64,000 nucleotides of DNA from Pseudopithomyces maydicus (lineage: Eukaryota > Ascomycota > Dothideomycetes > Pleosporales > Didymosphaeriaceae): positions 930,001 to 994,000 of the forward strand of contig JANTUC010000009.1 of assembly GCA_026873275.1 (NCBI GenBank), written 5' to 3'. Of this stretch, positions 1-9,569 are shown one piece after another. The notes beneath the pieces are model-generated. The model saw only the letters and a list, made by a program, of their open reading frames with translations, was not told where the DNA came from and made no database searches. The position numbers were made by a program, and so were the translations under genes. Position 1 is the first letter of the stretch; every line of letters begins with the position of its first letter.

Positions 1-662
1 GTGTTAATCGGGAGATGGTTGAGGAGGTGGAGACATGGATCCGTCTCATGAACAGGAGCTTGGGCGGTTGAGCACGGGAGGGGCATGGTGCCCAGGTGAC
101 ATTGCATAGCATTTGGACGGTGGCTTTGGACAGTCGGGCAGCCAGTGCAAGGCGTAGCAGGGTGTTGGCGAGGGTTGGTATTCTTTGTTGTACTGTATGT
201 GTTGCAGAGGCGAAAACAAGGACCCGCACATGTCTGGCTCACATCTGCCGCTGCACTGTAGAGTAAAGTACCGGTAGGTACATACCTACAGCACAGCATA
301 TGTCGGCGCATGACGGAAGATGGCTCCAGAGTGGCCTGTCAGTCCAGAAGTCAGGCCACCGCCCCCAAGAGGGCTAGCCAGGCGTGTTCCGGAGAAGGCT
401 CACAGGTGCCGCAAGCGAATCGCGGGCAGCCGCAACGGTCGTCTCGTACGATGTCTTGTGCATGCATGGCCCTTCCCCCCCCCCCCCAGCACCAAACGCA
501 CCCGCGTTCACAAGACACAGCGGGTCAGACGATGCTGGCGTCGAAGCAACAGAGCAACGGCTGGGCTGCGGTGCTCTGCTATAAATTCACGGCCGGGTCG
601 CGCTGCGGTCGAGGGGGCAGAAGGCCGCCCCTCTTTGCCCCGCGCGCCGACGACCCAGAACG
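1..662. other. Intergenic region / promoter of the FAD oxidoreductase
   Basis: No convincing gene is visible. The overlapping frames at 310-1067 are shadows of GC-rich sequence and of the downstream gene. A 13-nt C tract lies at 475-487. A TATAAA-like box at about 580-585 sits roughly 80 nt before the ATG at 663 and is the best core promoter candidate. Confidence 0.5.
580..585 (+). promoter_or_regulatory. TATA-like box before the FAD oxidoreductase gene
   Basis: The string tataaa lies about 80 nt upstream of the ATG at 663, in otherwise GC-rich DNA. Position and composition fit a fungal core promoter. No transcription start can be seen from sequence alone. Confidence 0.4.
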
Positions 663-2075
663 ATGAACACAGGGAGGGCAGGCGACACGGTCATTGTCGG
701 AGCGGGCATCGTCGGCCTGTGCACTGCATATTATCTGTCGACGAGCGGCAGGACGGAGCCACAGAGCATCCATCTGGTCGACTCGAGCGCCGACCTGTTC
801 TGCTGCGCGAGTGGCTTCGCCGGCGGCTTCCTGGCCGCCGACTGGTTTGCTCCGTCCAGTGCTTCTCTCGGTACCCTCTCGTTCAAGCTCCACAAGCACC
901 TTGCCCATGCACACGACGGCCGAAGGAACTGGGGGTACGCAGCCAGCACAGGAATCTCCTTGAGCCAGGACACCGAGTCGGCCGTCGGTGGCAGTGGGGA
1001 GGATTGGCTGGCTGACGGGACCAGTCGAGCTCAGGCAGCCAGGGAAGACAGGGTCATTGGCCAGCAAGGACCCGTGTGGTTGAGGCCCAAGGAAGGTCTG
1101 GAAGTCATCAGTCAGGAGGGGACCGTGGCCCAGATGTGAGTCCTATGCTGCAACCCCCCACAGAAGCGAACTGACAGACGGAAGTGACCCCCTGAGATTT
1201 TGCCGGTGGCTGCTCCAACAGTGTACTGAGAACGGTGTCCAACTCCACCATCCGGTGAGACCAATATCCGTATCTAGAGATGCCCACAATCAGCTCAACG
1301 GGGTACGCATTTCCAAACAGGGAATCGAGACAGAATGTCAGTCACATCGCCTGTCTAACCCACTGTATGGTTCTGATGCACGTAAATAATAGTACCGTGT
1401 ACCCGTCTGGTCATCACCTCGGGCGCCTGGTCCCCCCGCGTCTTCGCCTCTCTCTTCCCAAAATCCACGACCCGGATACCCATCTCCTCGCTCGCCGGGC
1501 ACTCTCTCCTTGTACGCAATCCCTTCTACAACCCACCCCCAGACCAAGAAGGTTCCGACACCTGCCATGCCCTCTTCGCGACAGACGACATTGGATTCTC
1601 ACCGGAACTATTCTCACGGGTGGGAGGGGAATTGTATCTTGCGGGCCTGAACAGTACAATGATTCCTTTGCCCGAGCGACCAGAAGACGTCAAGGTCAAC
1701 CCAGATGCCATGGAGCAGATGAGAAAATGTGCTGCAGAGATGATCGGTACGGTAGAAGGGAAGGAGATGGAAATCTTGAGAGAGTCTTTGGTAAGTAGTA
1801 TTTGCTAGAAATCCCGGAGGTGATTGGGTTGACCGGGATCGTAGTGTTTCAGACCAGTAACGGCAAGCGGCCGTCCACTAGTGTGCCGTATACCAGACAG
1901 CAAGCTCGGGGGTGATTTGAAGACACGCAAAGGAAGCGAGGGCGGCGTGTTCCTCGCAGGTGGGCACGGTGCGTGGGGAATATGCCAGGCGCCTGGTACA
2001 GGACTCGTCATGGCAGAATTGATCGAAAATAGACCTGTTTCTGCAAACATCGCGGCTATGGTATTACCATCCTAA
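663..2075 (+). CDS. FAD-dependent oxidoreductase (DAO superfamily), 4 exons
   Basis: Proposed exons are 663-1135, 1185-1336, 1393-1790 and 1845-2075, giving about 417 residues. The N-terminus holds a Rossmann FAD-binding motif, VIVGAGIVGLC, at residues 10-20 (GxGxxG). Later segments match the D-amino-acid-oxidase-like fold: TSGAWSPRV in exon 3, and FRPVTASGRPLV followed by GGHGAWGI near the C-terminus, where the FAD-contacting glycine-rich loop of this family lies. Introns are 49, 56 and 54 nt; the first has donor GTGAGT and a CTGAC branch site. A 28-nt version of intron 1, ending at 1163, would also keep the frame but is less plausible. The protein belongs to the fungal family of small DAO-like oxidoreductases (Tda3-like). 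It shows no signal peptide and is presumably cytosolic. The substrate cannot be read from sequence. Exon boundaries are predictions by eye. Confidence 0.82.
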
Positions 2076-2517
2076 AGTACCCCGGTGGGAGCACAATCAG
2101 CTACCAGTCCACTGGAAGCTATATGTAATACACAGGCAGAAGATGGTTCTTCCAAGTCTTCATGTATAATGAACATTAGGGCACCGATGCACGTCTTGAT
2201 GATGCATCCGACCAAAGCCAAGCTCACCAGGTCTGAGATCCGATGGACATGGCACCAGCAACCATGGCACGCGATCATGCGAACTACGTGCCCCGCTCCA
2301 ACAACTCATCACCATGTCCGAATTTCCATCCGGTCAATATCGCGGAAACCTTGTGGGTCCGTACTATCTGATCAGTGCGGCTCTCTGGCATCATACTGAC
2401 GTCACCCAATTGCTGCTCAACACACGAGCTATAAGAAAGCTCTGCAAAGGATAGAGTTGCAGCGCAATAGCAACAGCAACTCTTCTTCATCCCTCCAAAC
2501 TCCAGACAACCATCAAC
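2076..2517. other. Intergenic region with core promoter of the small gene at 2518
   Basis: About 440 nt without a gene. A TATAAG element at 2430-2435 lies about 85 nt before the ATG at 2518. It is followed by a leader with a CT-rich stretch and a CAACATG start context, a layout common in well-expressed fungal genes. Confidence 0.4.
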
Positions 2518-2844
2518 ATGCCCCGCAACGGTGACGGATCCAGCGACAACGGCCCCATTGAGGCAGGCGAGAACCTCGTCCATGGCGCTTCTGGAGATGT
2601 GAGTTTACCTCTATTTATCCAATCACGTCTTCTATGCATGGAACCCTCCACCATTCTACTTTGCTGACCGAGTTAGACTACGCTCAAGCACGCCCAGAAG
2701 GTCGCTCCCATGCCCGAAATCGAGAAGGGTGCGGCCCTTGAGGGCATGAACGCCTCGGGCGGCGGTTCCGCAGGCCAAAACCAAGGCGCACATTCCAACG
2801 ATGGGAACAAGCCTCCCATCGTTGACCAGGTCACCAAGTCGTAA
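2518..2844 (+). CDS. Small hydrophilic protein, 82 residues, 2 exons
   Basis: Exon 1 (2518-2598, 27 codons) begins MPRNGDGSSDNGPIE. A 78-nt intron (2599-2676, donor GTGAGT, TTGCTGACC branch region, acceptor TTAG) separates it from exon 2 (2677-2844), which ends QVTKS-stop. Both exons are in phase 0. The product is hydrophilic, rich in Gly, Ser, Asn, Lys and Asp, has no cysteine, no signal peptide and no membrane segment, and is probably disordered. A TATA element and CT-rich leader precede it. It converges on hacA. It looks like the short conserved proteins found in many ascomycete genomes. No function is assigned. Each exon alone is short, so length-filtered gene finders can miss it. Confidence 0.68.
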
Positions 2845-3691
2845 ACGCGGTCGAAGCCTTTTGAGGGAGGATGGTCTGAGTCTTTGCCAATTAGTGCAAG
2901 TAAGGCTGGGTGCGACAAGGCTGGAGGGGCAGCAAGGAATGAAACTATCCGTATGAATAGCGATATCCATGAACGAATGAATGATGATTTCCTACTCTAT
3001 TCTCGTGCTATACGACCCTCTCGTGCTATACGACCCAAGTTACGAAGCATGGAACGTTCCATGCGGTACAACTGCAAAGAGTGATGCTTCTCCACTACCC
3101 AGGTGCCGCACGAACTATGATTAGAAACAAACACGATGCTCCCTTACATCATCCAAGGCAAGCCAGGCTGAGCGAAGGATCCGTGTGGCTGATCTGACGC
3201 GAGCAAAATGCGGGACCACACCGCAACAAGCGAGACACGGCACCCAGTAGCCCACCTGAGCTGAGAAAAACATGCAGCAGGGACGGTAGGGAAAGTGAGG
3301 AGCACAAATTAGATTGATCAGGGGCAAGTCAACGAACGTGTCACAGCAAAGCAATAGAAGATCATAGTGATGTGAAGTGTGTGTGGTTGATTTGCTATTC
3401 ATGAAAGAGCCAGCCCTTGGTCCTTTCCAGCCGTGTCGCCCACCAACCCCATCGACAACTGTCTGTTTTACAGTAGTCAAACACGTCCAGGTCCAATCCC
3501 GGGAGAAATCAGTTCATGACCCAACGCCATCCAGTAATCGAAAAACCCCGCTCCTTAGTGCCCCAGAACCTTGACGCCTCCGAAGTGATTGTCTAGAACC
3601 ATAGTGTGACCGTGAACGCCTTTTCAAGCCGCCATCTAGGCTGGCCCGCCGCAGTCCGTCGGATGACCGAGCGACCTTCCCGATGGTAGCA
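2845..3691. other. Convergent 3' region between the small gene and hacA
   Basis: No separate gene is visible. It should hold the 3' UTRs of both neighbours. Positions 3514-3691 are the tail of the unspliced hacA frame and become 3' UTR once the Ire1 intron is removed. A short direct repeat (ctcgtgctatacgaccc) occurs twice at about 3001-3032. Confidence 0.5.
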
Positions 3692-4731
3692 CTACGCTGC
3701 GAGAGCCTCGTCGCTAGCAAGGGCTGCGCCAGAGGCTGTCTGCAAGTCGAAGTGCTTTGCATCAAGGTGGTCAGAAAGGTCAAAGTCGGGAGAGTGGGTG
3801 CCATCAAAGAGGCCGGGAGTGAAGAAGGGGTCATGGTCAACAAGGCCCGTAGCAGTTCCCATTTCATTGTTGGTGAACTGGTCGAAGTCGAAAAGATCGT
3901 CAATAGGCTGCTTGTCCATGGCAGCGTGAGGTTGAAAAGCGAGAGGAAAGCCCAAGTCGCCGACAGGGAGGCCGTGGGCGCTGAAGTCGACCGACACTGC
4001 AGGTCGCACAATATCTCTGCAGGATATCGTGTCTGGTCGAAGTCAACGGCGGGCTCGCTGAAGTTGGGTGTCTCGGGGGCGCATGAAGAATCACGCGGGG
4101 AATCGAAGCTGTCCATGGTCATGGAGTCTGGGCTGGGGAAGCCAGTGGACGAGGTGGTCTTGGCTGGGTTGACCGTGTCAGGGGTGTAGTCCGAGGCGGG
4201 GGTGGTGTCGACGTGGACGTCGAGGGGGGCTTCTGGGACCTGACCGGGGTACTTCTGGCGGTAGGCCTTGAGCTCGGTGGTCATCTGGGCGATCTGGCGC
4301 CGGGCGGCGATGAGATCCTGCTCCATCTGGTCCTTTTCGGCCTGCAGGAGCTCGTACTCTTGCCGCTTGCGCTCGCGAGAGTTGTGTGCGGCCAGGCGGT
4401 TTCGCTTGACACGCTCGATGCGGCGCTGCTCCTTCTCGTCCTCGGTCTTTGCGCGTTTCCGTGGGGGCAGGTTCGTCTTGGGCTCGGGGAGCACCTGCCC
4501 CCACGACTTGCGCTTCTTGACGGGCTTGCCGTCGTGGTGGTGGGGCGCGGGGCTCGAGGGGCCGAGCTCGTGTGAGGGGGGCGGGGTGGATGTGAAGGAG
4601 GGCTGATGGAGGTCTTCCATCTTGATGGTTGTGGTTGCGGGGTCCATGGTGGGCGGCGGGGTCAGCGAGGCCATCATGTCTGAGGTTGTGTGCGAGAGCG
4701 AAGAAGAAGACGAGTAGCAAAGAGAGTCCAT
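3692..4731 (-). CDS. hacA: HacA/Hac1-type bZIP transcription factor of the unfolded protein response
   Basis: The start is the ATG at 4731 (MDSLCYSSSS). Residues about 71-97 hold a basic KKRKSWGQ...PPRKRAKTED block. The basic region of the bZIP (residues about 102-123, with NRLAAHNSRERKR) is followed by a short leucine zipper; this arrangement is diagnostic of fungal HacA. Without unconventional splicing the frame runs to 3514 (405 residues). Removing 20 nt at 4000-4019 switches to a second frame ending at 3692, giving 339 residues. The new C-terminus starts PAVSVDFS and is acidic and aromatic (DDLFDFDQF, FDLSDHLDA), as expected of a trans-activating tail. No spliceosomal intron is needed. 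In known fungi the spliced factor enters the nucleus and induces ER chaperones and secretory genes; that role is family knowledge. A 2-codon uORF lies 45 nt ahead of the start. Confidence 0.93.
4000..4019 (-). promoter_or_regulatory. hacA: Ire1-type unconventional 20-nt intron of hacA
   Basis: On the minus strand two CTGCAG loops occur 20 nt apart. Loop 1 (4022-4016, CTGCAGA) is closed by an 8-bp stem (4030-4023 with 4015-4008, one G-U pair). Loop 2 (4002-3996, CTGCAGT) is closed by a 4-bp stem (4006-4003 with 3995-3992). Both fit the Ire1 loop consensus CNG^CNGN. Cutting after the third loop base removes exactly 4019-4000. This is the size known for hacA/hac1 of Aspergillus and Trichoderma, and it shifts the reading frame as described for the gene. 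Confidence 0.93.
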
Positions 4732-6628
4732 CCCCGTCTAGTGTGGATGTTGTCGATGCAGTGAGTGCTAGTGCATCTAGGCAGAGGGGAGGAGAATGGT
4801 GGATGATAAGCGGCGAGTCGAGTAGACACGGTGGCCTTTATGCCAGGCGGCAGGCCGTGGAGCGACAGGGGCGCAGCTGCCGCTTTGTCCCTTACGGCAA
4901 GGCCGCTTAATCTAATTTGGGGCACGCTCCTTCCCCGATCGCGCACGGGCCTGCGACCTGATCGTCGAGCTGTAACGCACCTTCAAACCGCCGCCTGGGC
5001 CGTTTCTGCTCGCTGGAGCGCCTGGCCCGCGACGGCGACGAGCTGCCTGCGCGCTGTCGCTGGACGGCCTGCCTCCGCCTGCCCTGCGTCGCCCTGCTCC
5101 CCCAGCGCCGGCAGACGCGGCGTGCTGGCGTGCTGGCGTGGGTGGAGGCCGCGAACGCCGCCCCACACTCCCTTGGGTGGGCGGGCCAACAGCGTTTCAC
5201 ACTCGGAGCCCGCCTCGCCCAAGGAGGCAACTCCTGCACGGCCCCAGGGGTGTTCTGGTACATTCCCGCGAGCCCCTTCGACCAGCTACGCCTCGTCGCG
5301 GTGGGGTCGTCGTGGCACGCTTTGCTGTTTGTTTCTACCTCGCCGTGAGAATACACACAGTACCCAGACTATCGTGCTGTACCGCCCACCCACAGCCTCA
5401 CCACAACTCGCTGACGCGGAGCCCCCGGCACAGTGGCGCCCCAGCCTGCCACCAGCTCAACATGACGCCTCCCTCTCCCTTCCGCCTAAAGCCCTCCAGA
5501 CTCCTTCCCATGGAAACCGCCATCCTCGGAACCTTATCAAAATTCATATGTGCTCCGGCCTCGGCTCCGCCTGCATGCATGGAAGCACCACGCGAACACT
5601 TCTCGAACCCTCTACCCCATAGTCCTCATTTATTTTGTCCGGGGCATCTAATCTCCCCGCATAGCCGTCCAATATATGCCGCCGGCTGTGCATGCTGCGA
5701 GCCGCAAGAAGCCATCGACTACGGTCCAACGACCGGGAGATTTGCGTCTTTCCTGGGGTAGAAACCCTGCTGCCGTACCACGCGGACCCTGCAAAGGGCC
5801 GCAAAACCGCCCATGTCGCATGAGTCTACATGGGTGTTTGGGAAAACTTCTGGTAGAGAAGCAGACCTCGAGGCTCGTACGGGCGCATGCAGCGCATTCG
5901 AATTTCCGCCACCTGTGTCCGCAGGTCCACGGGTCCACGGGTCCACGGGTCCCTCACTGTGATGCACTGACTGCATTAGGCAGCTGTGTGCCGTCGTCTT
6001 GCCATACTTACGCACCTAATAACCGAGCCGAGTGCACCCACACCAAGACACCCAGACACCACTTCACCAACACTTATGTACTTGCCTTAAAATTCGGCGC
6101 TATCGACCAAACGCGCGTCCAAACCCAACTCTATCCCACCCTATAAGCGTGCCTCAAACTCGGCTGCCTGAACTTCGCTTTCGTCATTAGCCAACCTCTT
6201 CGTTTCAACATTGTCAGGAGCAGATTTGGAGAGACGACATGACAATACCGTCGTAGCGCTAGAACATTCCGCGTCCCTTGACCGTCGTCATCCGGCACCT
6301 TGGAGTAGAGTGTGACTCCGCGTCCATCTTTCAGGGGCAAGGCAGATACATTGTCCAACAGCCACCTTGCCCTACACATCTCAGCGAGCGTTTGTTGATC
6401 TTTGTACGCCGCTGTAATCTCGCTTTGATGTCACCAGGCCACCAGGCAGCCAGCTTCCTTCTGCCTCTCACCCAGCGCCCGGTCAGAGACCATGCCGTCC
6501 CAATGCATATCCAGTGACGATTTGCTTACTGGGCTCGTTGTGCACAAGCCAGTAGATATTGGGAGTTGGTGATCAATCTTCCATGACTTAGATACTAGGT
6601 CCAATGTAGGACATTGTGGTCTTGGTAG
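4732..6628. other. Intergenic region, hacA promoter side
   Basis: About 1.9 kb. The long overlapping frames at 4831-5761 lie in very GC-rich DNA, start at varied codons and show no recognisable domain, so they are not called as genes. The unit gtccacggg is repeated about three times at 5924-5952. The left end should hold the hacA promoter and leader, the right end the 3' UTR of the gene at 6629. Confidence 0.45.
4768..4776 (-). promoter_or_regulatory. Two-codon upstream ORF in the hacA leader
   Basis: ATG CAC TAG, read on the minus strand from 4776, ends 36 nt before the hacA start codon. No other upstream ATG is seen on the minus strand in the roughly 170 nt ahead of it. uORFs are known to repress hacA translation in Aspergillus and Trichoderma. 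Whether this one lies in the transcript is not shown. Confidence 0.45.
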
Positions 6629-7636
6629 CTAGGCCGCGCCATCGATCATGATACTCCTAACCCACTCCCCAAATCCGCCTTCAACGCTCTTACCAAATGC
6701 AATCCAAAAAGCCATCATCTCGCTCACCGCTCCAGGACAGTGCTCCACCAAAGCCTTGACGTTCATCTTTCGCAATCCTTTCACCTCAAACATTTGCTCC
6801 ACCCATGTCAAATCCGCACCGCCAACAGTACTACCCCAATCCTTCCTCATCCTTTGCATCAGCTCGAATGCCTCCTTCGAGATAGGCGCCACGTTGTCCC
6901 ACCCATCGTCACCGGGCTTGCCTGCAGCAACGGATAGATCGAGGCTGGACAAGCAGAGGTTTTGGGATAGATAGGTACAGAGGGCGGCCCATTCCGAGCG
7001 ATCGAATTCCTTCGTGTATGGCAGACCCTTCTTCGTAAGCGCAAGTTGCCGTATTGAGGCACGGGCAACAGGCGTCAAATCACTAAAGAAAGGCACAGCG
7101 GCCTCAATGCTAGTATGAAAGTTGAACGTGTAAGTAGAATAAAGCACCTTGGCGGCCTCGGCATGAATTTGGTGGTTCAGTGCCAGAAGAGAAGGTATCG
7201 TATGACGTAGATGCGCGGTGTATGGCGAGAGGAGAACGCGGTATGTAGTTGGGGTGGTGGTGGTGAGGAAGGGGCCTGATGTGCCTGTTATTATGCCTTC
7301 ATATTTGGGAAACAGATTCAATCAGGAACGCGCGCAAACATGGAGATTGGTGGAGGAACAGAACTCACCTGTGCGGACGTGGTACGTCGATCTGCGTTTC
7401 CAACTGCGCGAACTTTGTGCGCCTGCGTATGGGTCCATCGTCCGAACAGCAAGCGTGAAGATCGCATCATTTATATTTGTGTCATCGAAATGGTAGGTAT
7501 GAAAGTCCGGCAGAAGATTTGCAACCGATGTTGCATGTGAGGATGAGGGTAATTGCGAAGGGAATAGTAAATACTCGTAGATGATAAGCCTGATCTCCAA
7601 TGGAAGACGTAGCAGTGGTGAAGTTGATTCAGCCAT
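6629..7636 (-). CDS. 2EXR/F-box-like domain protein, 2 exons
   Basis: Exon 1 is 7636-7369 and exon 2 is 7284-6629, with an 84-nt intron at 7285-7368 (donor GTGAGT, CTGAT branch site, acceptor AACAG); 307 residues. The start is the ATG at 7636 (MAESTSPLLRL); an in-frame GTG at 7657 is not a fungal start. The N-terminal LRLPLEIRLIIYEYLL is the typical opening of the fungal 2EXR/DUF7730 F-box-like family, and LLALNHQIHAEAAKVLYSTYTF is the usual second signature. These proteins are abundant in Dothideomycetes and of unknown function. F-box-like N-termini suggest, but do not prove, a role in ubiquitin ligase adaptors. There is no signal peptide or membrane segment. Confidence 0.8.
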
Positions 7637-9569
7637 ATCTATTGTATTTAAGGACACAATCCTTTGAACATGTGATCTCGCTTGATAACGCTGTCACACA
7701 ATTCAGGTGTTGAGGTGTTGAGTTCTTGTGAGGGAAATGCACTTGGATTCCAGTCAATACCGCATCGCCCATCCAGGTACTCTGTACTCACACTAAAAGC
7801 GCAACTTGGAATTCCGCCTCCCATACAACGAAACCTTGACAATTTGCTACAGCAACTTCGATTACCACTTGACATCCAAAAAATGGGCCAGAACGCCCTG
7901 CGCAATCGGGCCTTGGTCCCTTTGAACCCTTCCTCGCTCTGACCGCCGTGGTACCGATAAGCTGAATCTTTTTTTCAATTCCCCGACTTACACCGGTCCG
8001 ATGGCCTATTCTCCATGTAGCCCAGTTCCGCTCTGCAACATGCAGTAGCTTCGCCGTTGCGTCTGCCGAGTGGGCGTAGCGTGGATCTAGCCAGGATGAC
8101 GTTTGTGCATGAGTCTTCAACCTCTCGAAAGAGTATCTATGGCGGTGAAATAGTGTCAGCAGAAGCTAGGCAGTGCGTCTTTCTGCGTGACTAGGCTCCG
8201 AGGACTGGTTCCGACATGGATGCTGAGCACGTGATGATCAGTCGATGCCGAGATCGGGTTTCATCATGGCGACATGTTCTGCATGCAGATTCTGCTATGC
8301 GCATTCCTCACCGAGTGATGTGATTAACACTGACAATTCCATACAGCACACCAGACCCACATCATCTTATCGTTTCTTGCAAATAATTGCAATGCAATGC
8401 ACCCGGGTGCAGTGTGTGCATCAGCGTGGGTAACGCTAGCCGGTAATAGCTTGTACCTGCATGCAGGTATGCTTCCTAGCTCCAATCATTTGGATGCTAT
8501 CCGAATCGCCAGACGACTAGACGATTCTCCTAATGTGGATCACAATAGTATCGTGAACTGATTTACTCAATTGGGTCAACATCGCTGTACCGTATAGCGG
8601 ATACGCAGGTATGTACAGTCGAAACATGACCCACACCTACGATCAAGGCCGTGTAAACCCACCCAAAGGTTGTATCGCAACAGAACGTCGCACACGCTAT
8701 ATTCTTCATGATTAGCCATGTGACGTATGACAGTTCACTGATAGATATCGTTAGGAATTTCCAGGTAATCTAGACGGCCATGCAGAAAGGTGACATATGA
8801 CGCTAGCCATACGCCCATGGATTCAAACCTCGAATGTCTGGCTTGTTGTCTCTATCTCCAATTCTAAGTCACTCTGGCAGTATATTACTGACCTCACGTA
8901 CCGAATAGTGAACTTAACCAATCATATGCCTATGTCGAACATCACAAGTTATCAACAGATGAAAATGAAAGTGGGGCATGCGGTGAGAGTAGGTTGTTGT
9001 CAAGCCATGGGACCATCACATCACTTGTCACCATCACAAAGCAACCAGGAGAAGCGCATCCCCGTTCAGACACTTTCATTGCACTTCCCACCCACCCCTT
9101 GCCGCCCAGTGCAAACTCCATATCCCAGCTATTCATATACTGGTGTTAAAACATTTCCCACCCGTGACCTGAACCGAACCAAAAAACAAAACCAAGCAAT
9201 GAGGAGTTTTTTGCATCGATGCTTATGAAGTGACCCTCCCTTGCTCAAACCAAGACGCAAAACAGGCAGTGATAACGCCATATCTGATCCGATCCAGAAG
9301 AGTGAGAGGATGCAGTCGCAAAGCCAGTGATTCCAGAGTAGAGCAAAAAAAATGAACAAGACTTTCCCATCATAATACAAGTTAGGCCGCTTTTAAAGCC
9401 GTTAATCAATCAGACATGCAGACAGAGTGAGGAGAAAAGAGGTAAAGGGAAAGAGGTGATACTACATGGTAACCCTTTCCCACGTCAAGCTACGCCGTTG
9501 GGTGCCAAAGAGCAGCTAGCATGCCATTCTCCAATTTCAACTCATTATGATGGGTTGTAAAGGGCATCT
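7637..9569. other. Intergenic region between the 2EXR gene and the DEF1-like gene
   Basis: About 1.9 kb of average composition. Short frames at 7648-8120 and 8797-9380 have no family signature or intron logic and are left out. The last few hundred bases are probably the 3' UTR of the DEF1-like gene. Nothing else is recognised. Confidence 0.4.

Noticed and set aside
1136..1163. A 28-nt ultra-short intron in the FAD oxidoreductase
   Set aside because: It keeps the frame and has ideal ends, but a 49-nt intron with the same donor, a CTGAC branch site and a better family match at the junction explains the gene without an exceptional intron. Kept only as an alternative.
4831..5761. Long overlapping frames (up to 263 codons) upstream of hacA
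   Set aside because: GC-rich DNA leaves frames open on both strands. No domain, no biased codon pattern in a single frame and no splice logic.
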